From assembly GCF_004791165.1 (NCBI RefSeq), contig NZ_SRUZ01000003.1, forward strand, positions 682,001 to 746,000: 64,000 bases of DNA, in the 5' to 3' direction. The notes below the pieces were generated by a model that saw only the letters and a program-made list of their open reading frames with translations, was not told the origin of the DNA and ran no database searches. Positions 1-9,266 of this stretch are shown in pieces. Made by a program: the position numbers and the translations under genes. The DNA is from Mesorhizobium sp. M8A.F.Ca.ET.218.01.1.1. Its GTDB lineage: Bacteria; Pseudomonadota; Alphaproteobacteria; Rhizobiales; Rhizobiaceae. The number at the start of each line of letters is the position of its first letter. The first letter of the stretch is position 1.

Positions 1-119
1 CAGAGATTTCATTCAGCCGTCCTACACTGGGGTTCCGGACACGGGAAGGCTGCCAACGAAAATCGCCAAGGGCGGCCACCGGCTGGCGCCGAGCGGATCG
101 GGAATGAGCCATTGGCGCT

Positions 120-144
120 GGAACCGCCGCCGAAGCGCGGCGTT
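120..144 (+). promoter_or_regulatory. EcfG-type general stress promoter
   Basis: GGAAC at 120-124, a 16-base spacer and CGTT at 141-144 match the alphaproteobacterial EcfG/RpoE2 consensus (GGAAC, N16-17, CGTT). It lies about 30 bases upstream of the DUF3008 start codon, a normal promoter distance. The same motif with the same spacing occurs at 9214-9238 before another small charged protein. Seen in sequence; activity is inferred. Confidence 0.75.
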
Positions 145-172
145 TCTCCTGACAGCAAAAGGAGACCTCGCC

Positions 173-355
173 ATGCCAGCCACCTCGAAAGCCCAGCAGA
201 AGGCCGCCGGCGCCGCACTCTCCGCCAAGCGCGGCGAGACCAAGAAAAGCGAGCTCAAAGGCGCTTCCAAGGGCATGTACGAATCGATGAATGAAAAGCA
301 GCTCGAGGAATTCGCCGAGACGAAGCGCAAGGGTCTACCGGAGAAAAAATCCTAG
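173..355 (+). CDS. DUF3008 family small stress protein
   Basis: A 60-residue, very lysine- and alanine-rich protein beginning MPATSKAQQKAAGAAL and ending in KRKGLPEKKS, the pattern of the DUF3008 family (short, soluble, conserved in rhizobia, function unknown). The ATG at 173 is chosen over the upstream in-frame start because AAAAGGAG lies 9-16 bases before it and because the EcfG promoter at 120-144 would put transcription start near 150, inside the longer frame. No membrane segment or signal peptide. The promoter suggests induction by general stress (heat, salt, desiccation, stationary phase). Function is not known. Confidence 0.85.
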   Translation: MPATSKAQQKAAGAALSAKRGETKKSELKGASKGMYESMNEKQLEEFAETKRKGLPEKKS

Positions 356-760
356 GCTTGAGCGCTTCGAGCCCGACTACCTTGGAATGAAAAAGGGCCA
401 GCGACATGCGCTGCCCGTGGGATTGTTGTGCGGAACAGCCTACCAGCGGTGGCAGTGCCGTATTCTCTCGACGATCAGCCTGCGATGACCATGCCGCCAC
501 ACCACCTCTCTTTTTGACGATGACCCGGCAGACCTGCCTATGGCCGTGCCAATGGCGCCATGGCCGGTTCCGGGACGAGCACCATCAACCCTGCAAGCAC
601 CGCGGCACCTGCCAGGGTAGGAGGAACTTCTTCATGCAATCAGGCTCTCTAGCTCCAGTCCCTTCCTGGTACCGCTGGCGCAAAACCTCCCGCCACATCC
701 GGCATCGCATCAACGCCTTGAACGCTATACTGTTTGCGCCGCGCCGCGCCACTCACGAAC
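356..760. other. Gene-poor stretch between DUF3008 gene and rpsD promoter
   Basis: About 400 bases with no convincing conserved gene. Open frames here encode proline-, arginine- and tryptophan-rich peptides without family resemblance. The only candidate with a ribosome binding site is the short frame at 634-774, listed separately. No clear terminator hairpin with a T run was found after the DUF3008 gene. Confidence 0.5.
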
Positions 761-774
761 TTGACATCGGTTAA
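634..774 (+). CDS. Possible small cationic protein (46 aa)
   Basis: An ATG at 634 is preceded by TAGGAGGAA (618-626) at good distance. The frame encodes 46 residues with a cationic centre (SWYRWRKTSRHIRHR). I recognise no family. Its 3' end overlaps the TTGACA of the proposed rpsD promoter, which argues against it. It may be a leader peptide, a membrane-active small protein or a chance frame. Confidence 0.22.
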   Translation: MQSGSLAPVPSWYRWRKTSRHIRHRINALNAILFAPRRATHELDIG

Positions 775-789
775 ATCTCGGTTTAATCA
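761..789 (+). promoter_or_regulatory. Probable sigma-70 promoter of rpsD
   Basis: TTGACA at 761-766, 17 bases, then TAATCA at 784-789: a near-consensus housekeeping promoter. Transcription would start near 796 and leave a leader of about 215 bases before rpsD. Inferred from sequence only. Confidence 0.5.
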
Positions 790-873
790 GCCGCCAACGC
801 CGGGCAGCGATGTCCGGTGTTTGTTTTGTATACGCAAGATCTGTCACGATAGCTGTTTCCGATCTTGTTTGAA

Positions 874-924
874 CTGACGTGTCCCGTGGGTTTTCCGCCG
901 CGTTGCGTGGGAAAATCCTGTCAG
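874..924 (+). promoter_or_regulatory. Hairpin in the rpsD leader
   Basis: CTGAC (874-878) pairs with GTCAG (920-924), and inside it GGGTTTTCC (888-896) pairs with GGAAAATCC (910-918) with one G-T wobble, leaving a 13-base apical loop. It sits within the long untranslated leader of rpsD. S4 is an autoregulatory RNA-binding protein in several bacteria, so a feedback site is conceivable, but I see no established S4 leader motif here. Confidence 0.4.
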
Positions 925-1010
925 GTCTCGAAAACGGAGGCCAGAGGAGGGCGCGTTTCCTTCACCCGGACCATGAGGTGCCGGGTGTGTCGTTTTGAAA
1001 AGGGAATGCG

Positions 1011-1628
1011 ATGAGCAAGCGCGAATCCGCGAAATACAAGATCGACCGCCGTCTCGGCGAAAATATCTGGGGCCGCCCGAAGTCCCCGGTCAACAAGCGT
1101 GAATACGGCCCCGGCCAGCATGGCCAGCGCCGCAAGGGCAAGCTTTCCGACTTCGGCCTGCAGCTGCGCGCCAAGCAAAAGCTGAAGGGTCACTATGGCG
1201 ACGTTTCGGAAAAGCAGTTCCGCAAGGTCTATGAAGAGGCCGATCGCCGCAAGGGCGACACCTCCGAGAACCTGATCGGCCTGCTCGAGTCGCGTCTGGA
1301 CGCGGTCGTCTACCGCGCCAAGTTCGTGCCGACCATCTTCGCCGCCCGCCAGTTCGTCAACCACGGCCACGTCAACGTCAACGGCAAGCGCGTCAACATC
1401 GGCTCGTACCGCTGCAAGCCGGGCGATGTCGTCGAAGTGCGCGAAAAGTCCAAGCAGCTGGTCATCGTCCTCGAATCGGTGGGCCTCGCCGAGCGCGACG
1501 TGCCGGACTACATCGAAGCCGATCACAACAAGATGGTCGCGACCTTCTCGCGCATCCCCGGCCTCGCGGACGTTCCGTTCGCCGTGCAGATGGAACCGAA
1601 CCTGGTCGTCGAATTCTATTCGCGCTAA
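1011..1628 (+). CDS. rpsD: 30S ribosomal protein S4
   Basis: A 205-residue protein of exactly the usual alphaproteobacterial S4 length. It opens [20 protein letters not shown] and carries the S4 RNA-binding domain from about residue 94 ([20 protein letters not shown]), including [19 protein letters not shown]4 binds 16S rRNA early in assembly of the small subunit body and influences decoding accuracy. The start is fixed by family alignment. The gene stands alone with its own long leader and a strong terminator, as often in rhizobia where rpsD is outside the main ribosomal operons. Confidence 0.98.
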   Translation: MSKRESAKYKIDRRLGENIWGRPKSPVNKREYGPGQHGQRRKGKLSDFGLQLRAKQKLKGHYGDVSEKQFRKVYEEADRRKGDTSENLIGLLESRLDAVVYRAKFVPTIFAARQFVNHGHVNVNGKRVNIGSYRCKPGDVVEVREKSKQLVIVLESVGLAERDVPDYIEADHNKMVATFSRIPGLADVPFAVQMEPNLVVEFYSR

Positions 1629-1652
1629 GCGAACGTCTTTCTGCGATATCGG

Positions 1653-1680
1653 AAAGGCCGCCTTCGAGGCGGCCTTTTTG
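1653..1680 (+). terminator. Rho-independent terminator of rpsD
   Basis: AAAGGCCGCCT (1653-1663), loop TCG, AGGCGGCCTTT (1667-1677), then a T run: an 11-pair perfect stem about 25 bases after the rpsD stop. Confidence 0.92.
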
Positions 1681-1762
1681 TTTCGGGCATCCGCTTTGCC
1701 GTTTCGATTTTGCGGCCGATGCGCTAATCCGGGCGGAAGTCACATTCAGGGGCCGCCGTGCC

Positions 1763-2650
1763 ATGAACATGCAGCCAGACATCGAAACGCTTGAACCAGC
1801 CGCCGAAGGCGGCTCCCATCCGCTGTTCGCCGAGGTGCCGTCGTCGGTCGAGTTCAACAAATTGCGCAAGCGGCTGCTGCGGCAGACCCGCCAGGCGATC
1901 GAGGACTTTTCGATGGTGAAGCCCGGCGAGCGCTGGCTGGTGGCGCTGTCGGGCGGCAAGGATTCTTACGGTCTGCTCGCCTTGCTGCTCGACATGAAAT
2001 GGCGCGGGCTGCTGCCGGTCGAATTGCTGGCCTGCAATCTCGATCAGGGCCAGCCGAATTTTCCAAAGAATATCCTGCCCGATTATCTCGACGCCAACGG
2101 CATCGCGCATCGGATAGAATACCGGGACACCTATTCGGTCGTCACCGACAAGCTCCCCGAAGGCAGCACCTATTGCTCGCTCTGCTCGCGGCTGCGGCGC
2201 GGCCATCTCTACAGGATCGCCCGCGAGGAGGGCTGTTCGGCGCTGGTGCTCGGCCATCATCGCGAGGACATCCTCGAAACCTTCTTCATGAACCTGTTCC
2301 ACGGTGGTCGGCTTGCCGCCATGCCGCCAAAACTGCTCAACGACGACGGCGACGTCATGGTGTTGCGGCCGCTGAGCTACTGCGCCGAGGTCGATCTGGA
2401 AAAATTCGCCGCCGCGATGCGATTCCCGATCATCCCTTGCGATCTCTGCGGCAGCCAGGAAGGGCTGCAGCGCAACGCCATGAAGGCGATGCTCGAGGAC
2501 ATCGAAAAGCGCATGCCTGGTCGCAAGGACACGATGATCCGCGCCCTGTCCAACACCAGGCCGTCGCATTTGCTCGACCGAAAGCTGTTCGATTTCGCCG
2601 CCCTCAATGAAACCCTCGCGATCAGGCAAGACATTTCCGATGACATTTGA
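1763..2650 (+). CDS. ttcA: tRNA 2-thiocytidine biosynthesis protein TtcA
   Basis: A 295-residue PP-loop ATP pyrophosphatase that thiolates cytidine 32 in certain tRNAs. The PP-loop SGGKDS is at residues 63-68. Cys138 and Cys141 ([17 protein letters not shown]) with Cys226 or Cys229 (PCDLCGSQ) are the expected ligands of the [4Fe-4S] cluster that activates sulfur in Ttc[15 protein letters not shown] is also typical of the family. The protein is cytoplasmic. Its last 11 bases overlap the start of the inositol-phosphatase-family gene, so the two are probably translationally coupled. Confidence 0.95.
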   Translation: MNMQPDIETLEPAAEGGSHPLFAEVPSSVEFNKLRKRLLRQTRQAIEDFSMVKPGERWLVALSGGKDSYGLLALLLDMKWRGLLPVELLACNLDQGQPNFPKNILPDYLDANGIAHRIEYRDTYSVVTDKLPEGSTYCSLCSRLRRGHLYRIAREEGCSALVLGHHREDILETFFMNLFHGGRLAAMPPKLLNDDGDVMVLRPLSYCAEVDLEKFAAAMRFPIIPCDLCGSQEGLQRNAMKAMLEDIEKRMPGRKDTMIRALSNTRPSHLLDRKLFDFAALNETLAIRQDISDDI

Positions 2651-3467
2651 CGATACCGCCATCGACTGGCTGGCCGGGATTCTGGCCGAGGCAGCCCACG
2701 CTGAAATCATGCCGCGCTTTCGCCGATTGGGCGATGGCGATATCAGGCAGAAGACTTCCGCCGCCGATCTGGTGACGGAAGCCGATGTCAACGCCGAGCG
2801 GCTGATCACCGCCAGGCTGCGCGAGCGCTATCCGTCGGCCATGGTCGTGGGCGAGGAGGCCTGCTCCGACAATCCGGCGCTGCTCGATGGCTTGGGCGAT
2901 GCCGAATTGGCATTCACCGTCGATCCGGTGGACGGCACCTTCAATTTCGCATCCGGCGTGCCGCTGTTCGGCGTCATGCTGGCGGTCGTGGTCAGGGGCG
3001 AGACGGTCGCGGGCATCATCCATGATCCGGTCGGCAAGGATTGGCTCATCGCCGCCAAAGGCGCCGGCAGCCATATCAGGCATGCCCATGGCAGCCTGGA
3101 GAAAGTGCATGTAGCGGCGCCCGTGCCGATCTCGCAAATGACGGGCGCGGTATCCTGGCAATATCTCGACGAGCCGGAGCGCTCACGCCTCGCTCGTAAC
3201 CAGACCAAGGCACTGTCGCAATTCGGCTATCGCTGCGCCGCCCACGAATATCGCTTGCTGGCCAGCGGACATGCGCATTTTGTCGTCTACAACAAGCTGA
3301 TGCCCTGGGATCATCTGCCCGGCGTGCTGATCCACCAGGAAGCCGGCGGCCATGCCGCGCGCATCGACGGCAGCGCCTATCTGCCGTCCCATGTCGACGG
3401 CGGTCTGCTTGTCGCACCGGACCAGGACAGCTGGCAGGACCTGCGCCACGAATTGTGGGCGGAATAG
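2640..3467 (+). CDS. Inositol monophosphatase family protein
   Basis: A 275-residue Mg-dependent phosphatase of the IMPase/CysQ fold. The metal-site motifs are present: GEEA at about residues 71-74, DPVDGT at 95-100 and PWDHLPG near the C-terminus (canonical WDxAAG, here WDHLPG). The start at 2640 is chosen over a frame 33 bases longer because it gives a normal N-terminus and overlaps the ttcA stop. Substrate cannot be told from motifs; inositol phosphate, 3'-phosphoadenosine phosphates or histidinol phosphate are all used in the superfamily. Confidence 0.88.
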   Translation: MTFDDTAIDWLAGILAEAAHAEIMPRFRRLGDGDIRQKTSAADLVTEADVNAERLITARLRERYPSAMVVGEEACSDNPALLDGLGDAELAFTVDPVDGTFNFASGVPLFGVMLAVVVRGETVAGIIHDPVGKDWLIAAKGAGSHIRHAHGSLEKVHVAAPVPISQMTGAVSWQYLDEPERSRLARNQTKALSQFGYRCAAHEYRLLASGHAHFVVYNKLMPWDHLPGVLIHQEAGGHAARIDGSAYLPSHVDGGLLVAPDQDSWQDLRHELWAE

Positions 3468-3536
3468 GATCAATTCCTGTGGCTTGAACTGTTGGGTTGT
3501 GCGGGTTGAATCGGTGCGTTTGGCGGAGGCTCCCGA

Positions 3537-3935
3537 ATGAAACGTCGGTTCGCGGTTTTTGCGGCACTTGCCTTGTTTGCGAATTGCAACGGGGCACTCT
3601 CGCAAGAGCATCCCTGCCGTAGCACCGATCCCATCGACACCATCAAGGAGATGTCGGACGCCATCTATGCATGCTGGCGGCCGCCGCCAGGAACCGCGGG
3701 CATGTCCTTGACGCTGCGGTTCTCGCTCCGCCGCAACGGCACCCTGATCGGCAAGCCTCGTGCCACCTATTCCGACCTGGGAACCGATTCCCAGCTCGGC
3801 CGGGCCTTCGTGGCATCCATCCTCAAGGCGCTCGACGACGATTTGCCGTTGCCCTTTTCAGATGGCATGGGTGGAGCGATCGCGGGGCGGATGCTTTCTC
3901 CTCGCTTCACGGCGTCGCTCGAAGGTACATCCTGA
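3537..3935 (+). CDS. Secreted hypothetical protein
   Basis: A 132-residue protein with a signal peptide (MKRRF, hydrophobic stretch, cleavage likely near GALSQE at 20-24). The mature part holds two cysteines (HPC, YACW) that could pair and a region (GMSLTLRFSLRRNGTLIG) resembling the TonB C-terminal fold's beta-strand pattern, though no TonB box or membrane anchor is present. GGAGG lies about 10 bases before the ATG. It ends 18 bases before the convergent exporter gene. Function unknown; probably periplasmic. Confidence 0.7.
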   Translation: MKRRFAVFAALALFANCNGALSQEHPCRSTDPIDTIKEMSDAIYACWRPPPGTAGMSLTLRFSLRRNGTLIGKPRATYSDLGTDSQLGRAFVASILKALDDDLPLPFSDGMGGAIAGRMLSPRFTASLEGTS

Positions 3936-3953
3936 CCACCCGCAAACGACAAG

Positions 3954-5240
3954 TCAGTGCAGGTCGGTGACGTGCCCTGAGACGGGTGCGTTCTGCGGCT
4001 GGAACATCTTGCCGCGCTCGGCAATCAGGATCATCAGCAGCGCCGCGACGGAGACGCTACAGAAGCCGGCGGCCAGCGGCGTCACCGTGCCGTTGAAAGC
4101 CTGGCCGATCAGCGTGCCGAGAATGCCGCCGAGAAACGTCTGCATGAAACCCAGAATGGACGACGCCGTGCCGGCCAGTTGGCCGAGCGGCTCCATGGCC
4201 AACGCGTTGAAATTCGCGCCTAGGCAGCCAAACGGCAGCATGGCACCGGCAAAGAAAGTGATGAACAGCCAGAGCGGCATCTTCATTTCCAGTGAAACCA
4301 CGAGCCAGGCCAGGCTGATCACCAGAAACAGCAGCAGCGCGCCTTGCGACAGGCGGCGCATGCCGATACGTCCGACGAGGCGCGAGTTGAGATAGTTGGA
4401 GAAGGCGAGCACGCCGGCGACACCGGCGAAGATGACGGGAAACATCTCGCCGACGTTGAAGATGTTGACATAGATCTGCTGCGCCGAGGCGATGAAGCCG
4501 AACATGGCGCCGAAGATGAACGTGCTGGCGAAGGCATAGCAGAGCGCGATGCGGTTGGTGAGCACGATGCGGAAGCCTCCGAGAATGGAGGAAACCGTCA
4601 GTGGCCGGCGATACTCGGGATGCAGCGTCTCGGGCAGGCGCAGCAGCGACCATGCCGACACGACCAGCGCGCCGACGGCCATGGTGACGAAGATCCAGTG
4701 CCAGGTCGCGAACAGCATGATGAACTGGCCAATGCCTGGCGCCACGACCGGAATGGCCATGAACACCATGAAGATCAGCGACATGACTTCGGCCATACGC
4801 CGGCCGTCGAATGTATCGCGCACGATCGAGACCGCGATCACGCGCGTGGCGGCCGCGCCGATGCCTTGCACGGCGCGGCATATCAAAAGTGTCTCGAAGC
4901 TCGGCGCGATTGCGGCCGCGGCGGCGGCCGCCACGTAGATGATCAGGCCGGCGACGAGCGGCGAACGGCGCCCGTAACGGTCCGAGATCGGCCCGAAGAA
5001 CAACTGGCCGCCGCCGAAACCCAGTATGTAGGCGGTGACCACATATTGCCTGTGGTTTTCATTCTCGACGCCGAGCGAGGCGCCGATCTGCTGCAGCGCC
5101 GGCAGCATGATGTCGATAGCCAGCGAATTGAGCGCCATCAGCGCCGCGCAGAGCGCGATGAACTCCCAGCGCGGAATGGGCAATTGGCTTGCCCCGGGCA
5201 AGGTGCTTGCCCCTTGCGGCGCTGATTTCTGCTGGTCCAC
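3954..5240 (-). CDS. Multidrug efflux MFS transporter, Bcr/CflA family
   Basis: A 428-residue, twelve-helix major facilitator. The first helix is preceded by PRWEFIALCAALMALNSLAIDIMLPAL, the Bcr/CflA pattern of an acidic residue in helix 1. GPISDRYGRRSP is motif A, and RAVQGIGAAATRVIA is the drug:H+ antiporter motif B region. It would export drugs such as bicyclomycin or chloramphenicol using the proton gradient. The gene is monocistronic, separated from upstream grxD by a terminator hairpin at 5263-5285. Substrate is inferred from family only. Confidence 0.93.
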   Translation of the reverse strand: MDQQKSAPQGASTLPGASQLPIPRWEFIALCAALMALNSLAIDIMLPALQQIGASLGVENENHRQYVVTAYILGFGGGQLFFGPISDRYGRRSPLVAGLIIYVAAAAAAAIAPSFETLLICRAVQGIGAAATRVIAVSIVRDTFDGRRMAEVMSLIFMVFMAIPVVAPGIGQFIMLFATWHWIFVTMAVGALVVSAWSLLRLPETLHPEYRRPLTVSSILGGFRIVLTNRIALCYAFASTFIFGAMFGFIASAQQIYVNIFNVGEMFPVIFAGVAGVLAFSNYLNSRLVGRIGMRRLSQGALLLFLVISLAWLVVSLEMKMPLWLFITFFAGAMLPFGCLGANFNALAMEPLGQLAGTASSILGFMQTFLGGILGTLIGQAFNGTVTPLAAGFCSVSVAALLMILIAERGKMFQPQNAPVSGHVTDLH

Positions 5241-5262
5241 GGCAAGTCCGATCTCTCAAACG

Positions 5263-5285
5263 AAAACGCGCCGGCGGGCCGGCGC
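5263..5285 (-). terminator. Terminator after grxD
   Basis: GCGCCGGC (5268-5275), loop GG, GCCGGCGC (5278-5285). Read leftward the stem is followed by a G and then TTTT (5263-5266), as expected of an intrinsic terminator for grxD. A second small stem, ATCCCGG-AAT-CCGGGAT, lies at 5300-5316. Confidence 0.7.
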
Positions 5286-5387
5286 ATTGGCTCGTGCTGA
5301 TCCCGGAATCCGGGATGTAAAAACTGCCGGGGTGGGGCAGCCCTGGTGGTCGGGGGCATGTCGATATCGACATGGCCCAAACCGAAG

Positions 5388-5723
5388 TCAGGCGGCGCCT
5401 TTGACGCTCACGCCCTTCTCGACGAGGAAGGTCTGCAATTCGCCAGCCTGGAACATTTCGCGGATGATATCGCAGCCGCCGACGAATTCGCCCTTGACGT
5501 AGAGCTGCGGGATCGTCGGCCAGTTGGAATAGTCCTTGATGCCCTGGCGCAATTCGGCGGAATCCAGGACGTTCACGCCTTTGTAGTCGGCGCCGATATA
5601 GTCGAGGATCTGGACGACCTGGCCGGAAAACCCGCATTGCGGAAAGCCGGGCGTGCCCTTCATGAAAAGGACGACGTCGTTGCCCTTCACTTCATTGTCG
5701 ATGTAGTCGTTGATACCGCTCAT
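5388..5723 (-). CDS. grxD: Monothiol glutaredoxin, Grx4/Grx5 family
   Basis: A 111-residue CGFS glutaredoxin: [15 protein letters not shown] holds the active-site motif, [14 protein letters not shown] the glutathione-binding region. These proteins bind [2Fe-2S] clusters with glutathione and, with BolA proteins, deliver or sense iron-sulfur clusters. The start at 5723 is chosen because AAAGGA lies just upstream and it gives the normal N-terminus; the longer frame runs through non-conserved sequence. The bolA gene lies immediately upstream on the same strand, the usual partnership. Confidence 0.95.
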   Translation of the reverse strand: MSGINDYIDNEVKGNDVVLFMKGTPGFPQCGFSGQVVQILDYIGADYKGVNVLDSAELRQGIKDYSNWPTIPQLYVKGEFVGGCDIIREMFQAGELQTFLVEKGVSVKGAA

Positions 5724-5874
5724 GGAATATCCTTTCACGCCCGTGGGAGTCAGGCTCGAAGCATGTCTTTCAAATAAACCCATAGGTTGCCCGAAACAAG
5801 ACTTTAGCCATGCCATCACCCGAATGGCGCAAAGAATGGGCCGTTTTGGGCCAAGCGTGTCGGCGGGAAATGCC

Positions 5875-6108
5875 TCAGTCGGGAACGCTGGTCTGCAGCG
5901 CCAGCGCGTGCAGTACGCCACCCATATTGCCCTTCAGCGCGTCATAGACCATCTGGTGCTGCTGAACGCGGCTTTTTCCCCGAAAGCTCTCGGCCACCAC
6001 TTCGGCCGCGTAATGGTCGCCATCGCCGGCGAGGTCGCGGATCGTCACGCGAGCGTCCGGGATGCCGTCCTTGATCAGTTTTTCGATGTCGTGCGCGTCC
6101 ATTGCCAT
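5875..6108 (-). CDS. bolA: BolA family protein
   Basis: A 77-residue BolA-fold protein ([20 protein letters not shown]...). [13 protein letters not shown] contains the conserved histidine that coordinates the shared [2Fe-2S] cluster in BolA-CGFS glutaredoxin heterodimers. The start at 6108 has AGGAAA at good distance; the second ATG six bases later is an alternative, and the much longer upstream frame is rejected. It is co-oriented with grxD 150 bases downstream and purL upstream, a common alphaproteobacterial arrangement. Confidence 0.93.
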   Translation of the reverse strand: MAMDAHDIEKLIKDGIPDARVTIRDLAGDGDHYAAEVVAESFRGKSRVQQHQMVYDALKGNMGGVLHALALQTSVPD

Positions 6109-6230
6109 TGCAGAATTTCCTGTTTCGGGAGGGCGGCGGCGCGGCGGCCCGTGCGATGAGAGTCGGCCAAGCCTAGAGCCTTTCCAATCCGGATTGAAGC
6201 GGTTCCGTCCAGTGTCCGTTCTGTTGGTGC

Positions 6231-6782
6231 TCAGGAGATGGTTTCGCCCGGTCCCTGCGCCGGCTCGTCCTCGCGCATCGAAAAGGCACGGCCGAGGCTG
6301 AAGACCAGCACGTAGAGCGGGATGTTGACCGCCAGGTTGGCAATCGGCAGATAGCTGGTCATTTGCCAGGCTGACGAGAAGAACGGCTGGCCGTAACCAT
6401 CGCAGACAAGCGAAGACCCATACTCCCACAAGGCTCCCAAAACAGCCGAGACGGCGAAAAGCTTGATGCAGGTGACGACGTGCCTTGCCCGCGTTGGCTC
6501 CGGCAGCAGCCGGTTCCAGAGCACCAGGCAGACGATCGGAACCCCATAGATGAGGTTCTGCAGGACAAGCATCGGAAGCGTATCATTGGCCGCGGCCAGA
6601 AACTCCGCGCGTGTTTCCAGCCTGGTACAAACCTCACTCGAGGTCGTCGACAGCAGGAAGAAGACGAACGGCCCGAGGCACCAGAAGAAGAACAGCGACG
6701 GCCAGAAGACGACTGCAAGCAGCGCCCGTACGGCCAGTTTCTTATGATTGAGCAGGATCTTCTTCCGAAAACCGGTTTCCAC
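6231..6782 (-). CDS. Integral membrane protein of unknown function
   Basis: A 183-residue protein with four clear hydrophobic segments (about residues 17-45, 70-88, 105-125 and 145-170). I recognise no family. The only plausible start is a GTG at 6782 that lies inside a palindromic repeat (6750-6799), so the first ten or so residues (METGFRKKILL) are encoded by the repeat; no ATG occurs in frame until after the first helix. There is no purine-rich ribosome site before the GTG. It lies between purL and bolA in the same orientation. Confidence 0.6.
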   Translation of the reverse strand: METGFRKKILLNHKKLAVRALLAVVFWPSLFFFWCLGPFVFFLLSTTSSEVCTRLETRAEFLAAANDTLPMLVLQNLIYGVPIVCLVLWNRLLPEPTRARHVVTCIKLFAVSAVLGALWEYGSSLVCDGYGQPFFSSAWQMTSYLPIANLAVNIPLYVLVFSLGRAFSMREDEPAQGPGETIS

Positions 6783-6799
6783 TTTTCGGGATCATGCTC
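6750..6799. repeat. Rhizobial palindromic repeat at a gene start
   Basis: An imperfect palindrome of about 50 bases: GAGCAGGATC at the left end mirrors GATCATGCTC at the right, with CCGAAAACCGG in the middle. From memory this class of element is dispersed in many copies in Mesorhizobium and related genomes. Here it sits between purL and the membrane protein gene and contributes that gene's start codon. Confidence 0.7.
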
Positions 6800-6802
6800 T
6801 CG

Positions 6803-9034
6803 TCAACTGGCCTGGTCCATGAAGCGGGGGAACCAGCCTTCATGGGCGGCGGTCAGATCGCTGACCGGGATTGCCCTGGCATCGCCGAGCTTCAGCGCGT
6901 TGCCTCCCGTCGAGCCGATCCACGGCGCGAAGATGCCGAGTTCGCCCTGCTGCTTGCGGATAGCATCCCATTCATCGCCATGCGGATCGATCGACAGCGT
7001 CAGGAGATAGCGGCCCTGGTCTTCGCCGAACCAGACCGGGATCGGATCGGTGCCGACAAGCCCGGGAACGGTCGCGCCGATGCCGGACGCCATCGCCATT
7101 TCGGCCAAGGCCACCGCAATGCCGCCGTCTGAGACGTCATGTGCCGCCGTGACGATGCCGGACGCGATCAGCGAACGCACATGGTCACCGACGCGCTTCT
7201 CGTGCTCGAGATCGACCGGAGGCGGCGGGCCATCGTTGCGGCCGTGGATATCCCTGAGATAGGCCGACTGGCCAAGATGCGTGCCCCAGGAAGCCGGCGC
7301 GCCGACCAGCAGGATCATCTGGCCTTCCGCCGCAAAGCCGATCCGCGCCATCTTCGACCAGTCCGATATCAGGCCGACGCCGCCGATGGTCGGTGTCGGC
7401 AGGATGCCCTGGCCGTTGGTTTCGTTGTAGAGCGAGACGTTGCCGGACACGATCGGGAAGCCGAGCGCCCGGCAGGCATCGCCGATGCCTTTCACGGCGC
7501 CGACCAGCTGGCCCATGATCTCCGGCCGTTCGGGATTGCCGAAATTGAGATTGTCGGTGGCGGCGAGCGGCAGCGCGCCGGTGGCGGTCAGGTTGCGCCA
7601 GCATTCGGCCACCGCCTGCTTGCCGCCCTCATAAGGGTCGGCCTCGCAATAGCGCGGCGTCACGTCGGAGGAGAAAGCCAGCGCCTTGGTCGGATGGCCC
7701 TCGACCCGCACCACGCCGGCATCCCCGCCAGGAAGCTGCAGCGAATTGCCCTGGATCAGCGTGTCGTACTGTTCCCACACCCAGCGGCGTGACGACAGGT
7801 CCGGTCCGCCGAGCAACTTCAACAGCGCATCGGCGAGATCGGCCTGCGGGATATCGTTGGCGGCAAACGGCGCCCGCTTCTTCGGCTCGACCCACGGACG
7901 ATCGTATTCCGGTGCTTTGTCGCCAAGGTCCTTGATCGGCAGGTCGGCGACCTCGTCGCCCTGGTGCCGCACGCGGAAGCGCAGATCGTCGGTGGTCTTG
8001 CCGACGATGGCGAAGTCGAGGCCCCACTTGTGGAAGATCGCCTCGGCTTCCTTTTCCTTTTCGGGACGCAGCACCATCAGCATGCGTTCCTGACTTTCCG
8101 ACAGCATCATCTCGTAGGCGCTCATACGCTCTTCGCGCACCGGCACCTTGTCGAGGTCGAGCTCGATGCCGAGGTCGCCCTTGGCACCCATTTCGACGGC
8201 AGAACAGGTAAGGCCGGCCGCACCCATGTCCTGGATGGCGATGACGGCGCCCGAGGCCATCAGTTCGAGGCAGGCCTCCAACAGGCATTTTTCGGTGAAG
8301 GGGTCGCCGACCTGCACTGTCGGGCGCTTCTCGTCGATCTTGTCGTCGAACTCGGCCGACGCCATGGTGGCGCCGCCGACACCGTCGCGGCCGGTCTTGG
8401 CGCCGAGGTAGACGACAGGCAGGCCGACGCCCTTGGCTTCGGACAGGAAAATGGCATTGGTCTTGGCAAGGCCTGCGGCGAAGGCGTTGACCAGGATGTT
8501 GCCGTTGTAGCGGGCGTCGAAATTGACCTCGCCGCCAACCGTCGGCACGCCGAAGGAATTGCCGTAGCCGCCGACGCCCGAAACCACGCCGGCGACGAGA
8601 TGCCTGGTCTTGGGATGGTCGGGAGCACCGAAGCGCAGCGCGTTCATCGCCGCGATCGGCCGCGCGCCCATGGTGAAGACATCGCGCAAGATGCCGCCGA
8701 CGCCGGTCGCCGCACCCTGATAGGGCTCGATGAAGGAGGGGTGATTGTGGCTTTCCATCTTGAAGACGACGCAGTCGCCGTCGCCGATGTCGACCACGCC
8801 CGCATTCTCGCCCGGGCCCTGGATGACCTGCGGACCTGTGGTCGGCAAGGTGCGCAGCCATTTCTTCGAGGATTTGTAGGAGCAGTGCTCGTTCCACATC
8901 GCCGAGAAGATGCCGAGTTCGGTAAAGCTCGGTTCGCGTCCGACGAGGTCGAGGATGCGCTGATATTCGTCGGGCTTCAGCCCATGCGCGGCGATGAGCT
9001 CTGATGTGATCGGTACGGAATTGGAAATGGTCAT
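6803..9034 (-). CDS. purL: Phosphoribosylformylglycinamidine synthase subunit PurL
   Basis: A 743-residue small-type PurL, the catalytic ATP-binding subunit that with PurQ (glutaminase) and PurS converts FGAR to FGAM in purine synthesis. Family hallmarks visible are [15 protein letters not shown] (about 45-59), [13 protein letters not shown] with the metal/ATP-site histidine, [18 protein letters not shown], and the repeated AIRS-like half in the C-terminus. It starts at an ATG giving the standard N-terminus. It is unlinked to purQ and purS, which lie about 4 kb away, a usual rhizobial arrangement. Confidence 0.98.
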   Translation of the reverse strand: MTISNSVPITSELIAAHGLKPDEYQRILDLVGREPSFTELGIFSAMWNEHCSYKSSKKWLRTLPTTGPQVIQGPGENAGVVDIGDGDCVVFKMESHNHPSFIEPYQGAATGVGGILRDVFTMGARPIAAMNALRFGAPDHPKTRHLVAGVVSGVGGYGNSFGVPTVGGEVNFDARYNGNILVNAFAAGLAKTNAIFLSEAKGVGLPVVYLGAKTGRDGVGGATMASAEFDDKIDEKRPTVQVGDPFTEKCLLEACLELMASGAVIAIQDMGAAGLTCSAVEMGAKGDLGIELDLDKVPVREERMSAYEMMLSESQERMLMVLRPEKEKEAEAIFHKWGLDFAIVGKTTDDLRFRVRHQGDEVADLPIKDLGDKAPEYDRPWVEPKKRAPFAANDIPQADLADALLKLLGGPDLSSRRWVWEQYDTLIQGNSLQLPGGDAGVVRVEGHPTKALAFSSDVTPRYCEADPYEGGKQAVAECWRNLTATGALPLAATDNLNFGNPERPEIMGQLVGAVKGIGDACRALGFPIVSGNVSLYNETNGQGILPTPTIGGVGLISDWSKMARIGFAAEGQMILLVGAPASWGTHLGQSAYLRDIHGRNDGPPPPVDLEHEKRVGDHVRSLIASGIVTAAHDVSDGGIAVALAEMAMASGIGATVPGLVGTDPIPVWFGEDQGRYLLTLSIDPHGDEWDAIRKQQGELGIFAPWIGSTGGNALKLGDARAIPVSDLTAAHEGWFPRFMDQAS

Positions 9035-9213
9035 GGGCGGCGATTTATGTCCATGGAGCAGGGATTTTGAGTCTCCTCTTATCGCAAGCTTTGCGGCCGA
9101 TACACCCGTCGGCGGAGGAAAAAGGCAGAAAGCAACAGGGTGATGACCCCGATGGGTCTTTCGTACGCGACGAAAGACGCCGCCAGCTATTGCAGCCCTG
9201 CAAAGTCAAATGG

Positions 9214-9238
9214 GGAACGCCATGATGTCCCAGCCGTT
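9214..9238 (+). promoter_or_regulatory. EcfG-type general stress promoter
   Basis: GGAAC at 9214-9218, a 16-base spacer, CGTT at 9235-9238. It is identical in consensus and spacing to the promoter at 120-144. The start codon of the small gene follows 28 bases later. Confidence 0.75.
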
Positions 9239-9266
9239 AGGTCCCTATCACCCAGGAGACAGCACG

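Noticed and set aside
406..774. A 122-residue frame upstream of rpsD
   Set aside because: Rich in Cys, Trp, Arg and His, no family and no ribosome site at its start; only the short internal frame from 634 is kept as a weak candidate.
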